Shown one piece after another: positions 15,940 to 25,747 of a stretch of DNA of 64,000 nucleotides (within the stretch, counting starts at the first letter, position 1; each line of letters begins with the position of its first letter). This DNA comes from Nocardioides guangzhouensis (GTDB lineage: Bacteria; Actinomycetota; Actinomycetes; Propionibacteriales; Nocardioidaceae). The stretch covers positions 1-64,000 of the forward strand of contig NZ_SDKM01000009.1 in NCBI RefSeq assembly GCF_004519545.1, written 5' to 3'. The translations under genes were made by a program, and so were the position numbers. The notes beneath the pieces are model-generated. The model was given only the letters and a program-made list of their open reading frames with translations, was not told the origin of the DNA and did not search any database.

Positions 15940-17202
15940 ATGAACACCGTCGACACCGTCGTCATCGGCGCCGGCCACGCGGGGCTTGCGGTCAGCCACC
16001 TCCTCGGGCGCGCCGGTCGCGACCACGTGGTGGTCGAGCGCGGCGCGGTCGCCCAGTCGTGGCGCACGCGCTGGGACTCCCTGACCCTGCTGACCCCGCG
16101 CTGGATGAGCCGGCTGCCCGGCTGGCGCTACCGCGGCCCCGGCCAGGAGGGCTTCATGCCCGCGGCCGAGCTGGTCGGCCACCTCGAGGCGTACGCCGCC
16201 TCGTCCGCCGCCCCGCTCGCCCTCGGGCGCGAGGTCCTCGAGGTCGCCCCGGCCGGCGAGGGCTACCGGGTCACCACCACCGACGGCACCTGGTCCGCGC
16301 GGCACGTCGTCGTCGCCACCGGGCCGGGGAGCCGGGCCGTGCTGCCACCCGCGATCCACGCCCTCCACCCCGGGGTACGGCGGGTCCCGGCGCTGGACTA
16401 CCGCAACCCGGAGAGCCTGCCGTCCGGCGCGGTCCTGGTCGTCGGCGCGTCCGCGTCCGGCGTCCAGATCGCCGACGAGCTGGCCCGGTCCGGCCGCCGG
16501 GTCGTGCTCGCCGTCGGGAGGCACACCCGGGTCCCGCGCCGCTACCGCGGCATGGACCTGAGCTGGTGGCTGGACCGCAGCGGCCGGCTGGCCCGCACCA
16601 TCGACACCGTCGCCGACCCGGTGGCGGCCCGTCGGGAGACCTCGCTCCAGCTGGTCGGCCGCGAACCGGGCGACCCGCGCGGCACGAGCCTCGGCCTGGA
16701 CACGCTCCAGGACGTCGGCGTCGAGCTGGTCGGCCGGGTGCGCGGCGCCGACGGCCACCGGATCGACCTGGCCGACGACCTGCCGGTCAGCGTCGCGGCC
16801 GCGCAGCGGCAGCTGGACGACCTGCTCGACGCGATCGACGCCGACGTGGACGCCAGCGGCCTCACCCGCGAGGTCGACCCCGCCGACCGGCCCGAGCCGG
16901 TCCGGCTCGGGCCGGCCCGGACCTCCCTCGACCTCGGGGTCGAGGGGTTCGGGAGCGTCGTGCTCGCCACCGGCCTCCGACCGCACCACCCGTGGCTGCG
17001 GGTGCCGGTCACCGACCTCGACGGGACCATCCGCCAGTGCCGCGGCCGCACCCCCGCCGCCGGCCTGTACGTCGTGGGGCAGCGCTTCCAGCACCGCCGC
17101 GACTCGGCGACACTGGACGGGGCGCGGCACGACGCCCGCGACGTGGTCTCCCACCTCGTGGCCGGCGACACGGCCGCGGTCGCCGCCCTGGAGATGCGAT
17201 GA
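15940..17202 (+). CDS. FAD-dependent monooxygenase-like oxidoreductase
   Basis: 420-aa flavoprotein. VVIGAGHAGLAVSHLLGRAG binds FAD; SWRTRWDSLTLLTPRWMSRL and the GFMPAAELVGHLEAYA block match the CzcO-type monooxygenase group; VLVVGASASGVQIADELA is the NADPH motif; LATGLRPHHPWLRVP closes the fold. The middle carries an unusually long insertion (about residues 265-310) before the C-terminal part. Its stop overlaps the next start by ATGA, so it is translationally coupled to a second flavoprotein. The substrate is unknown. Confidence 0.87.
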   Translation: MNTVDTVVIGAGHAGLAVSHLLGRAGRDHVVVERGAVAQSWRTRWDSLTLLTPRWMSRLPGWRYRGPGQEGFMPAAELVGHLEAYAASSAAPLALGREVLEVAPAGEGYRVTTTDGTWSARHVVVATGPGSRAVLPPAIHALHPGVRRVPALDYRNPESLPSGAVLVVGASASGVQIADELARSGRRVVLAVGRHTRVPRRYRGMDLSWWLDRSGRLARTIDTVADPVAARRETSLQLVGREPGDPRGTSLGLDTLQDVGVELVGRVRGADGHRIDLADDLPVSVAAAQRQLDDLLDAIDADVDASGLTREVDPADRPEPVRLGPARTSLDLGVEGFGSVVLATGLRPHHPWLRVPVTDLDGTIRQCRGRTPAAGLYVVGQRFQHRRDSATLDGARHDARDVVSHLVAGDTAAVAALEMR

Positions 17203-18416
17203 GCACCGGAACGAGCACGAACACGTACGACGTCGTGGTGGTGGGCGCCCGGGTCGCGGGCGCCTCCACCGCGATGCTGCTGGCCCGCGCCGGCGCCCGG
17301 GTGCTGCTGCTCGAGCGCGCCGAGCCCGGCACCGACACCCTGTCCACGCACGGCCTGATGCGCGGCGGCGTCGTGCAGCTGGCCCGCTGGGGACTGCTCG
17401 ACAGGCTGGTCGCCACCGGCACGCCGGCGGTGCGCAGCACGACGTTCCACTGGATCGCCGAGGAGCCGGTGCACGTGACGATCCGGCCCGGGGCCGGCGT
17501 CGACGCGCTCTACGCCCCCCGCCGGCACGTCCTCGACCGGCTCCTGGCGGAGGCGGCCGCCGAGGCCGGGGCCGAGGTCCGGCACGGGGTCCGGGTCACC
17601 GGGCTGCTCCGCGACCGCAACGGCCGGGTCTCCGGCGTCCGCACCGAGGACCGCGACGGACGCACCGGCAGCGCCCGGTCGGCGTACGTCGTGGGGGCGG
17701 ACGGGATCCGCTCGGTGGTCGCCGAGGCCGCCGGCGCGAACGTCGAGCGGCTCGGGCGGCACGCCAGCGCGGTCCGCTACGCGTACGTCGCGGGGCTGGA
17801 CGCACCCGGCTACGAGTGGATGTACGGCGACGGCGCGGCGGCCGGGCTGATCCCGACCAACGACGGCCACCACTGCGTGTTCGTGGCCACCACCCCCGAC
17901 CGGATGCGCACGCTGCGGCTCGGGCGCACCGCCGACGAGGCGTTCGCGGCCCTGTTCCACGCCGCGGCGCCGGACCAGGCCGGGCGGCTGAGCGAGGCCA
18001 CCCGGGTCGACCGCTACCACGGCTGGGCGGGCGCCCCGGCGTACCTGCGCCGGCCGTGGGGGCCGGGCTGGGCGCTGGTCGGGGACGCCGGCTACTTCAA
18101 GGACCCGATCAGCACGCACGGGATGACCGACGCGCTCCGCGACGCCGAGCTGCTGGCCGGCGCGCTGCTGGTCGCGCTGGCGGACCGGGACCTCGAGCGG
18201 CCCGCGCTCGGGGAGTACCACCGGCGCCGCGACGAGCTCTCCACCGCGCTGTTCGAGGTGAGCGACGAGATCGCGTCGTACGCCTGGGACATCCCGACCG
18301 CACAACGGCTGCTGCGCCGCCTGAGCGCCGCGATGAGCGACGAGCTGGAGCTGCTGGCGGCGCTGCCGTCTCCCGCAATTCTCGATGACTCGCCTGCAGG
18401 GGCGAGGCTAGCCTGA
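17199..18416 (+). CDS. FAD-dependent oxidoreductase (geranylgeranyl reductase-like)
   Basis: 405-aa protein of the PHBH/geranylgeranyl reductase fold: VVVGARVAGASTAMLLARAG (FAD motif), VVGADGIRSVVAEAAG (the GADG motif) and WALVGDAGYFKDPISTHGMT (the GD motif that contacts the FAD ribose). Such enzymes hydroxylate aromatic compounds or reduce isoprenoids; the substrate here is unknown. The start overlaps the previous stop by ATGA. Together with the preceding oxidoreductase, the OsmC-like protein and the SARP regulator 36 bp downstream, it suggests a small regulated oxidation pathway. Confidence 0.87.
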   Translation: MSTGTSTNTYDVVVVGARVAGASTAMLLARAGARVLLLERAEPGTDTLSTHGLMRGGVVQLARWGLLDRLVATGTPAVRSTTFHWIAEEPVHVTIRPGAGVDALYAPRRHVLDRLLAEAAAEAGAEVRHGVRVTGLLRDRNGRVSGVRTEDRDGRTGSARSAYVVGADGIRSVVAEAAGANVERLGRHASAVRYAYVAGLDAPGYEWMYGDGAAAGLIPTNDGHHCVFVATTPDRMRTLRLGRTADEAFAALFHAAAPDQAGRLSEATRVDRYHGWAGAPAYLRRPWGPGWALVGDAGYFKDPISTHGMTDALRDAELLAGALLVALADRDLERPALGEYHRRRDELSTALFEVSDEIASYAWDIPTAQRLLRRLSAAMSDELELLAALPSPAILDDSPAGARLA

Positions 18417-18452
18417 GGTCGTCCGACCCCTGGCCCGGCAGAAGGCACGCGC

Positions 18453-21400
18453 ATGGATGTCGACATCGCCATGCTCGGGACGTTCTCGGTCACGTTGGCG
18501 CGCGCCGGTGCGGGCGTCGACGAGGCTGTCGACGAGTCCGCGTGGTCGCGCCGGGGCGCCGCCGCGCTGGTCAAGCTGCTGGCCCTGGCCGAGCGCCGTA
18601 CGCTGCACCGCGAGCAGGTCGTGGACGCGCTCTGGCCGACGGTGCCGGTGGACGCGGCGCTCCCCCGGCTGCACAAGGCGGCCCACTACGCGCGCCGGGC
18701 GCTGGCCCCGACCGGCACGCCCGCCGTCGCCGCCGACGCGGTGGTGCTCCGCAACGACCTGGTCACGCTGCTCCCCGGTCGCGAGGTGCGGGTCGACGCG
18801 GTGGACTTCCGGTCCCGGGCCGAGTCGGCGCTGGCCGCGGGTTCGGCGGAGGAGGCGGCGGCCGCGCTCGCGCTGTACGCCGGCCCGTTGCTGCCCGAGG
18901 ACCTCTACGAGCCGTGGGCCGCGGAGTGGCGGGAAACGCTCACCGCCCTGCACCGCGACCTGCTCCGGCTGGCCGGGCGCTGGTCCGACCTCGTTCGGGT
19001 CGACCCGACGGACGAGGCGGCTTGGCTGGCGCTGGCCGGCCAGCACCTCGACCGCGGGGACACCCGCGGCGCCGAGCGGCAGCTGGAGCGGATGGAGCAG
19101 GCGCTGGCCCGCGAGCTCGGCACCGTGCCCAGTGCCGAGGCCCGGCGGCTCAAGGAGCGGATCGGGTCGGCGGCGGCGCCCCCGGGTCGGCGCACGCCGG
19201 GGGTCCGGCTGGTCGGGCGCCGAGCCGCGGGCGACGCCGTACGCGAGCACCTGGACCGGGCCGGCGCAGGCCGGGGCAGCTCGCTGCTGGTGACCGGTCC
19301 GGCCGGGGTCGGGAAGTCCGCGGTCCTCGACCTCGCCACCACCCTGGCCCGGCAGCGCGGCTGGCGCACCGGCCGGGGCGCGGCGTCCCGGATGGAGGGG
19401 GCGTGGCCCTACGCCCCGGTGCTCGAGGCGCTGGCCGACCTGTCCCGCCAGCACCCGGGGCTGCTGGACGGCCTCGACGACAGCTACCGCCAGGAGCTGG
19501 ACCGGGCGCTGTCCGGCGAGCAGGCCGGGTGGAGCGGCGAGACCGCGCACCAGCGGCTCTTCGTCGCGGCCGCCGAGCTGGTCCGGCTGGCCGCCAGCGG
19601 CCACGGGCTGCTGCTCGTGGTCGACGACCTGCACGAGGCCGACCAGGCGTCGCTGCGACTGCTGCACTACCTGGCCCGGGTGGCGGTCGCCGAGCAGGTC
19701 GTGGTGGCGCTCGGGGCCCGTCCCGGCCATCACCTGCGCGAGCTGGAGGACAGCCTGGTCACCCGCGGCATCGGACACGTGCTGCCGCTGGCTCCCCTCG
19801 ACGAGCCGGCGGTACGCCGCCTGGTGGCCGCGCTCCAACCGGACCTCGACGACGAGACGGTAGCGGAGATCTGGGCGGTGTCCGGCGGACTGCCGTTCCG
19901 CATCCTCGAGGCCTGTCGGACCGCGCGCGACGGCGGCGGGGTCGCGCTGTCCGGTCTCGGCGGGCCCACCCTGGAGGCGCTGCGCCGGGTGGCGCTGCTG
20001 GGCTCGGCCTTCACCACCGACGAGCTGCTCGCGGTCAGCGGCCTCGACGAGGACGCGACGTACGCCGCGCTCGCCGCGGGGCTGGACACCGCGGTCGTGG
20101 AGCCGGCCGACACCGGCTACCGGTTCCGGCACGCGCTGGTCCGCGACGCGGTGCTGGACACGTTCTCCGCGCACGAGCGGTCCCGGGCCGGGCGCGAGGT
20201 GGCCGAGACGCTGGCCGCGCGGGGCGCCCCGGCGACCCGGGTCGCCGGCCTGTTCCTGGCCTCGGGGCACCCCGTGCAGGCGGTGCCGCACGCCCGACGG
20301 GCGGTCGACACGGCGGGCGCCCTGGGCGCGTACCGGGACGGGCTGGCCCTGATCGACGCCGTCGTCGACCACGCCACCGGCACCGACCGGGCGCACCTGC
20401 TGGCTCGCCGGGGCGACCTGCTGCTGGCCCTGGCCGACCCGGCTGCCGTGCCGGCGTACCGGGCGGCCCTGTCGGTCACCTCCGGCACCGAGCACCGCCT
20501 GGTGCAGGCCCGACTGGCCCGGGCCGCGACGTTCGGTGGCGACCTTGACACGGCTGCTGCGGCGCTGGCTGGCCTGGAGCTGGACGGTGACGCAGCCGAC
20601 GGGCCGATCCTGCTGGCCCGCGGCAACCTGGCCTACTTCGTCGGCGACCTGACCGCGGCGGACGCCGCCGCGGACGCGGCCCGGGCCGTGCTCTCACCCG
20701 ACGACCCGTGGCAGATCGTGGACCTGGTCGCCCTGCAGGGGCTGCTCGCGCACCAGCGCGGCGAGTGGTTCGAGCGGTTCCGGCAGGAGCTGCGCCAGAC
20801 CCTCGACGACCCGTCGCTGGCGACCGCGGTGTTCGACGCGCACCTGTGCGTCGCGGAGTACCTCCTCTACGGGCCGATGGACTACACGGAGGTGATCCGG
20901 CTCGCCGAGCAGTTGCGGCGCCGTGCCGAGCACCACGGCGCGCTGCGGGGGGCGGCGTTCGCCACCTCGCTGGCGGGCGAAGCGGCGCTGCTCATGGGCG
21001 ACCTCGACCGGGCCGAGGGCGACCTGACCGAAGCGGCTGCACTGCACCGCGACGTCGACGCGCGGGCTGGCGAGGCCCATTCGCTGCAGCGGCTGGCCGA
21101 GGTCCGGCTGGCCCGGGGCGACCGCGCCGGCGCGCGCGAGCTGTTGCGACGGGCTCTGCCGCTGGCCCGCTGGTCGATGGTCAGCAACCATCTCATGCAG
21201 CGGATCCACGGCTCGCTGATCGAGGTGGCCGAGAGCCCGGAGGAGGCCATGGCTGCCGTCGAGCAAGGCGAGATGGCGCTGGGCGACACCGACCGGTGCA
21301 CGTTCTGCGACGTCATGTTCGAGGTGCCGGCGGCGATCGCCAGCGCCGACGCGGGGGAGCTCGACGCGGCCCGGCGCCACCTCGACGCGGCGCAGGTCTC

Positions 21401-21590
21401 GGCAGCGCGCTGGGCCGGCACCGCGTGGGAGGCGAGCGTGGTAGAGGCCCAGGCCCACCTGGCGGCGGCCACCGGCGAGAGGGACGAGTCGTCCCGGCTG
21501 TCGGCCCTCGCCGAGGAGCTGTTCACCGTCGCCGGGCAGCCGCTGGACGCGGCCCGGCTGCGGGCGGCGGACGGTCTCGCCTCCGCGTGA
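18453..21590 (+). CDS. SARP/BTAD regulator with AAA ATPase
   Basis: 1045-aa pathway-type regulator. Residues 1-100 carry the winged-helix DNA-binding half; BTAD (bacterial transcriptional activation) covers about 110-235. An ATPase follows, with Walker A GPAGVGKS at 282-289 and Walker B LLLVVDDLHEAD. The last 500 residues are helical, TPR-like repeats. This is the AfsR-like layout, in which ATP binding and TPR contacts control activation. It lies 36 bp after the flavoprotein pair, so it is likely co-transcribed with and controls that operon. It is convergent with the SNF2 helicase, with 27 bp between stops. Confidence 0.92.
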   Translation: MDVDIAMLGTFSVTLARAGAGVDEAVDESAWSRRGAAALVKLLALAERRTLHREQVVDALWPTVPVDAALPRLHKAAHYARRALAPTGTPAVAADAVVLRNDLVTLLPGREVRVDAVDFRSRAESALAAGSAEEAAAALALYAGPLLPEDLYEPWAAEWRETLTALHRDLLRLAGRWSDLVRVDPTDEAAWLALAGQHLDRGDTRGAERQLERMEQALARELGTVPSAEARRLKERIGSAAAPPGRRTPGVRLVGRRAAGDAVREHLDRAGAGRGSSLLVTGPAGVGKSAVLDLATTLARQRGWRTGRGAASRMEGAWPYAPVLEALADLSRQHPGLLDGLDDSYRQELDRALSGEQAGWSGETAHQRLFVAAAELVRLAASGHGLLLVVDDLHEADQASLRLLHYLARVAVAEQVVVALGARPGHHLRELEDSLVTRGIGHVLPLAPLDEPAVRRLVAALQPDLDDETVAEIWAVSGGLPFRILEACRTARDGGGVALSGLGGPTLEALRRVALLGSAFTTDELLAVSGLDEDATYAALAAGLDTAVVEPADTGYRFRHALVRDAVLDTFSAHERSRAGREVAETLAARGAPATRVAGLFLASGHPVQAVPHARRAVDTAGALGAYRDGLALIDAVVDHATGTDRAHLLARRGDLLLALADPAAVPAYRAALSVTSGTEHRLVQARLARAATFGGDLDTAAAALAGLELDGDAADGPILLARGNLAYFVGDLTAADAAADAARAVLSPDDPWQIVDLVALQGLLAHQRGEWFERFRQELRQTLDDPSLATAVFDAHLCVAEYLLYGPMDYTEVIRLAEQLRRRAEHHGALRGAAFATSLAGEAALLMGDLDRAEGDLTEAAALHRDVDARAGEAHSLQRLAEVRLARGDRAGARELLRRALPLARWSMVSNHLMQRIHGSLIEVAESPEEAMAAVEQGEMALGDTDRCTFCDVMFEVPAAIASADAGELDAARRHLDAAQVSAARWAGTAWEASVVEAQAHLAAATGERDESSRLSALAEELFTVAGQPLDAARLRAADGLASA

Positions 21591-21617
21591 CCGTCGCCCT
21601 CCGCGGGTCGCGTGCGG

Positions 21618-23816
21618 TCAGTCCGCCACCGGAAGCGGCGCCAGCGGCTCGTCGGCCTCCACGTCGCCGCGCTCCTCGAGCGCCTCGGTGAGCAGCGAGG
21701 CCAGCGCCTCGACCTGCACGTCGGCGGACGAGCCGACCTCCTCGTCGGACCCGTCGAGGGCGCGCGCGGCCAGCCCGGCCTTGCTGTCGATGAGCTCGGC
21801 GATCCGGGCGTCGATGGTCTGCGCGGCGATGATCCGCCAGGCGGTGACCGGCTCGGTCTGCCCGATCCGGTGCACCCGGTCGATGGCCTGGGTCTGCTCG
21901 GCGTTGGTCCACGAGAGCTCGGCGAGCACCACGTTGGAGGCGACCTGCAGGTTGAGGCCGACCCCGGCGGCGGTCAGCGAGCAGACGATGACATGCACGT
22001 CGGGGTCGTTGACGAACCCGTCGATCGCCTTCTGGCGGGCCGTCGACGACTGGTCGCCGCGGATCGCGGTCCAACGGAGGTCGCGCTTGTCGAAGACCTC
22101 CTGCGCGGCGTCCATCACGTCGATGTGCTTGGCGAAGAACACGACCTTGCCCGCGCTGCGGGCCAGCTGGGCGGCGTAGTCGGCGGCCAGCTCGGCCTTG
22201 GCCTGCCCGATCCGGCGGACCATCGCGAAGACGTTCTCGCCCGAGCCGGCCTCGTCGGCGTCGCTGAGCTCCCAGGTGGCGACCCGGTGCACGAGCTCGC
22301 GGTCGATGCCGTCGACCTCCTCGCCCTTCTTGCGGCGGGTCGACAGCGCGGCGTCGTACCGCTGGACCAGGCGGCGGGCCAGCTCCTTCTCGGCCTCGCG
22401 GACCGAGCGGCCGACCGCGCCCTCGAGCTCGACCGGCAGGTCGGCGACCCGACGAGCCGGGATGTCGGCGGCGACGTCGACCTTGCGGCGGCGGACGATG
22501 CCGAGGTCGACCACGGCCTGCCGCGCCTTCGGGTAGAACGCGTGGTCGGCCGGGGTCAGCCCGGTCTCCTCCAGCATCGACATCAGGTCGGGACCGGCGG
22601 TCTTCTCCTCGATCCAGCCCAGGAACTGCCAGATCGCGCGGAAGTCCTCGATGTCGTTGATCAGCGGGGTGCCGGTCAGCGCCATCATCAGCGGGCGGGC
22701 GATGCGGCGGCGGATCCGCTGGGAGATCTCGAGGACGTTCTGGGAGCGCTGCGACTTCTTGTTCTTGATGAAGTGCGCCTCGTCGACGACCATCCCGCGG
22801 AAGCCGAAGTCGCCGATCCAGCCGACGTGCCGGTCGAGGATCTCGTAGTTGACGACCACGATGTCGGCGAAGCCGTCGATGTCCTCGCCGTCGCCGTGGA
22901 TGACGGTGACGCTCTTGTGCGGCGTCCACTGGGCGGCCTCGCGGGCCCAGTTGGTCTTGACCACGTTGGGGACCACACAGAGCAGCGGGTAGGCGTCGGC
23001 GACCTGCGCGGCGAGCAGCGCCTGCGCGGTCTTGCCGAGGCCGGGCTCGTCGGCGAGCAGGAAGGTGCGGTGGCCCTTCGCGGCGGCGGCGAGAAGCCGG
23101 GACTGGTGCGCCATCAGCTCGAGGCCGGCCGGCGGGTGGGTGCCGTTGGGCGGCGGCAGCTCCATGCACGCGGAGGCACCGGGAGCGGCCTGCTCGAAGG
23201 AGTTGAGCAGCGGGCCGATCAGCTCCCAGCCGGAGAGCTTGCCGGTGCGCGGCCGCGGCGCCGTCGCCGACAGGTCGGGAACCAGGAACGGGTTGGCGAG
23301 CTGGGCGGAGACCACGGACTGCGGCACCACCTGCTTGTCGGTGCGTACGACGGTCGCGGCGTCCGGGGCGAGTGGCTCGGGGTCGGGCGTGGGCTCGAGC
23401 CCGCCGGACCGCTCCATCTCGCGCTTGATGCTGCGGGTGCCGTCGGAGACGACCGCGTCGGGGTCGAGCAGGTGGAACAGCGACGGCTCGCGGGCCGCGG
23501 TCTGGGCGAGGATCGTGGCGATGCCGTCGAGCCGCTTGAGCTGGCCGTCCCGCTGCGCGTCGGTGGCCTCGGTGTCGGCACGCACCCGGGCGCGCTCCTC
23601 GCGCGAGAGCAGCGCGATCGCCTGGTAGCGGGCGCGCTCGCTGCCGCCGACCTGGCCGCGCTGCACGCGGCCCTCCACCTCCCGGGCCGCCTTCGCGAGC
23701 ACCGGGATGATGCCCTGGTTGTCCTTGGCGCGGCGCTGCGAGCCCTTCTGCCCGCCCTTGCCGCCCCGCTGGGCGGTCCGGGTGCCGCCCCGGGACCGAC
23801 GCTGGCGTTCCGCCAA
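21618..23816 (-). CDS. SNF2-family DEAD/DEAH helicase
   Basis: 732-aa SF2 ATPase. The N-terminal 200 residues are basic and helical. The helicase core has LLADEPGLGKTAQALLA (motif I), MVVDEAHFIKN (DEAH box, motif II), MALTGTPLIND (motif III), FFAKHIDVMD and VHVIVCSLTAAGVGLNLQVA (motifs IV-V) and DRVHRIGQTEPV (motif VI). Such proteins translocate on duplex DNA to remodel bound proteins. A TTG start at 23816 is chosen because AAGGAGAG is placed 4 nt before it and no better start exists; longer frames are low-complexity. It stands alone on the minus strand. Confidence 0.9.
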   Translation of the reverse strand: MAERQRRSRGGTRTAQRGGKGGQKGSQRRAKDNQGIIPVLAKAAREVEGRVQRGQVGGSERARYQAIALLSREERARVRADTEATDAQRDGQLKRLDGIATILAQTAAREPSLFHLLDPDAVVSDGTRSIKREMERSGGLEPTPDPEPLAPDAATVVRTDKQVVPQSVVSAQLANPFLVPDLSATAPRPRTGKLSGWELIGPLLNSFEQAAPGASACMELPPPNGTHPPAGLELMAHQSRLLAAAAKGHRTFLLADEPGLGKTAQALLAAQVADAYPLLCVVPNVVKTNWAREAAQWTPHKSVTVIHGDGEDIDGFADIVVVNYEILDRHVGWIGDFGFRGMVVDEAHFIKNKKSQRSQNVLEISQRIRRRIARPLMMALTGTPLINDIEDFRAIWQFLGWIEEKTAGPDLMSMLEETGLTPADHAFYPKARQAVVDLGIVRRRKVDVAADIPARRVADLPVELEGAVGRSVREAEKELARRLVQRYDAALSTRRKKGEEVDGIDRELVHRVATWELSDADEAGSGENVFAMVRRIGQAKAELAADYAAQLARSAGKVVFFAKHIDVMDAAQEVFDKRDLRWTAIRGDQSSTARQKAIDGFVNDPDVHVIVCSLTAAGVGLNLQVASNVVLAELSWTNAEQTQAIDRVHRIGQTEPVTAWRIIAAQTIDARIAELIDSKAGLAARALDGSDEEVGSSADVQVEALASLLTEALEERGDVEADEPLAPLPVAD

Positions 23817-24161
23817 TCGACTCTCCTTCAATACGTCCGCACGTGCGAGGCCGGAACCACGCGGGCTCGGCCGCCGCTGGCAGCCGGGAGGCCCACGGCC
23901 CCTCGTGCGCTCCGGGTGGTGACCCGGTCCCTCGAACTGTTGTGCCGCCCCCAACGATCGGGGCGAGCCCGGGTGCGGCGGGAGGAGATCCTCCGGGCGC
24001 ACGTCACCCGACTTGCCGCCAGTGTAGCGGTGCTCGCCTGCCTCAACGCCACCGACCGCCGGGATCATCCCCGGACCGGGCCCTGCAGGAGGTCGATCAG
24101 CGAGCGCGAGCGGCGTCCTCGGTGCGTCCGCACGGGCGCCGGCCCCGGGCGGGCGAGCGGC
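23817..24161. promoter_or_regulatory. 345-bp spacer before the SNF2 helicase
   Basis: This gap precedes the SNF2 helicase gene and follows the methyltransferase gene on the same strand. Apart from the helicase ribosome binding site (about 23821-23828 on the minus strand), I see no gene, repeat or clear hairpin. It presumably holds the helicase promoter. Confidence 0.4.
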
Positions 24162-24881
24162 TCACTTCGTCTTGAACTGGCGCTTCCCCCGCTGCTCGGC
24201 GTGCGGCTCCACGACCGTGCCGCGCTCGAACACCACGATGCTGTCGTAGAAGTGCACCGACTTCGTCGTCCGGGTGAACTCGTCGACGGCGAACCCCTCC
24301 TCCCGGGAGTGCCACGCGTTGAGCTGGTCGGTCAGCCCCTTGGCGTACTCCATGAAGGTGTCCGGCTTGCGGTAGCCGCCGCCGAACCCGGGCCAGTAGC
24401 TGGTGTGCACGTCCTCGACGAGGAACACGCCGTCCTCGCTGAGGTGCGGGTAGATCTCCTCGAACGTCGCGATCTGCTGGCCCATCCTGTGGCCGCCGTC
24501 CTCGATCACGACGTCGATGGGGCCGATCTCCGCAGCGATCGACCGGAGGAAGTCGCGGTCCTCCTGGTCGCCGATGAAGATCCTGATCCGTCGGCCGCCG
24601 AGCTCGGCGCACCGGGGTTCGATGTCGACACCGTTGATGTACGCCTGCCGCCCGAAGTAGTTGCGCCACATCTGCAGCGAGCCACCCTGGTTGACGCCGA
24701 ACTCGAGGATGTTCACAGGACGCCCGCGGAAGCGCTCGAAGTGCCGGTGGTAGATCTCGAAGTAGTGGACCCACTTGTGGATCCGTCGCCGCTTGTTGTT
24801 CAGGAAGTACTCCTCCAAGGGGTTCGCGAGGCTCGCCTCGCCGCTGGGTGCCAGGACCAGTTCCCTGCCGAAGACCTTCAT
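24162..24881 (-). CDS. MycE-like class I methyltransferase
   Basis: 239 aa. VNILEFGVNQGGSLQMWRNYF is the SAM-binding loop in the form used by macrolide sugar O-methyltransferases (MycE, ElmMI/TylF type), with INGVDIEPRC, IFIGDQEDRDFL, IDVVIEDGGHRMGQQIATFE and GVFLVEDVHTSYW following in the family order. Asp, Glu and His in these blocks bind Mg and the sugar. The acceptor is likely a sugar or glycan rather than a protein, but no glycosyltransferase or biosynthetic cluster is nearby. The start at 24881 fits the first conserved block. Confidence 0.82.
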   Translation of the reverse strand: MKVFGRELVLAPSGEASLANPLEEYFLNNKRRRIHKWVHYFEIYHRHFERFRGRPVNILEFGVNQGGSLQMWRNYFGRQAYINGVDIEPRCAELGGRRIRIFIGDQEDRDFLRSIAAEIGPIDVVIEDGGHRMGQQIATFEEIYPHLSEDGVFLVEDVHTSYWPGFGGGYRKPDTFMEYAKGLTDQLNAWHSREEGFAVDEFTRTTKSVHFYDSIVVFERGTVVEPHAEQRGKRQFKTK

Positions 24882-25117
24882 GGCTCGCGAGCCTAGCGCC
24901 GAGCCCCACCCGCGGCGCCGCACCGCGCGCCGTAGCCCGGGTCGCTGCCCGCTGCCGCACTGAGGCCCGCGACATGGCGCCACTTCGCCATGGCGGTTGG
25001 TCAGGCGGGTCATTCCACCGCGCACCGATCCAGACCTGCGTATCGCGCCCCACCACTGCCCCTCCGACGTGAGGACATCTCGGGGATCACATTCCGATCC
25101 ACCGAAGGGACACCGTG

Positions 25118-25693
25118 ATGAACCGCCACACCGTTCGAGACACCACCCGCACCGCCCGCCGTGCCGCCTCCCTCTCCGTCGCCGCCGTGGTCGCCGGCCT
25201 GGCTCTCGCTCCCACCGGAGCGCACGCCACCCAGGCGATCGCCGACGGCAGCGGCACGACGTCGAAGCCGACCGGCGACAAGTGGAGCTACATGTACGAC
25301 GCCGCTCAGCGCCGCGACGCGCAGGTCCGTGACCAGGCCGTGCACGCCGACGACGCCACCCGGACGAGCGCGACCAGCTCCGGCTACGTCAACGCGTGGA
25401 GCTACATGTACGACGACGAGCACGGCACGGCGGTGGCGACCAGCCACCTCCCGCTGGCGAAGGGGGGCGACGACTCCGCCCACCAGCGGAAGCTGCACCC
25501 CGGCCTGGCCAACATCGTGGTCTCCGTGGCTCCCAAGGCCCCGGCCACGTGCTACCTGCCCGACACGGTCGACGCATCGACCCGCCGGTTGATCGCCGTC
25601 CAGCTCTGCGGCAAGGCGCACGTCGTCCCGGCCGTGTTCCTGGCCCGCGCGGCGGTCTACGAGCCGGCCGTCTACTCCCTCGGGCACCTGTGA
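25118..25693 (+). CDS. Secreted protein with repeated WSYMYD motif
   Basis: 191 aa. A signal peptide (RR-rich start, then AASLSVAAVVAGLALAPTGAHA with an AHA cleavage site) leads to a secreted domain of about 150 residues. The hexapeptide WSYMYD occurs twice, about 37 residues apart, each followed by an acidic or charged stretch. Two cysteines near the C-terminus could form a disulfide. I do not recognise the family. GTG at 25115 and ATG at 25118 are both possible; the ATG is preferred with GAAGGGACACC upstream. A strong terminator follows. Confidence 0.75.
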   Translation: MNRHTVRDTTRTARRAASLSVAAVVAGLALAPTGAHATQAIADGSGTTSKPTGDKWSYMYDAAQRRDAQVRDQAVHADDATRTSATSSGYVNAWSYMYDDEHGTAVATSHLPLAKGGDDSAHQRKLHPGLANIVVSVAPKAPATCYLPDTVDASTRRLIAVQLCGKAHVVPAVFLARAAVYEPAVYSLGHL

Positions 25694-25708
25694 GCCGACC
25701 CTCCCCCC

Positions 25709-25740
25709 GGCCCGGGCCTCTCTCGGGAGAGGTCCGGGCC
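25709..25740. terminator. Strong hairpin terminator
   Basis: A 14-bp stem with one G-U pair (GGCCCGGGCCTCTC with GAGAGGTCCGGGCC) and a TCGG tetraloop lies 16 bp after the secreted-protein stop codon, and before the end of a degraded minus-strand gene. It would work in both directions. Confidence 0.8.
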
Positions 25741-25747
25741 TGCTCGC

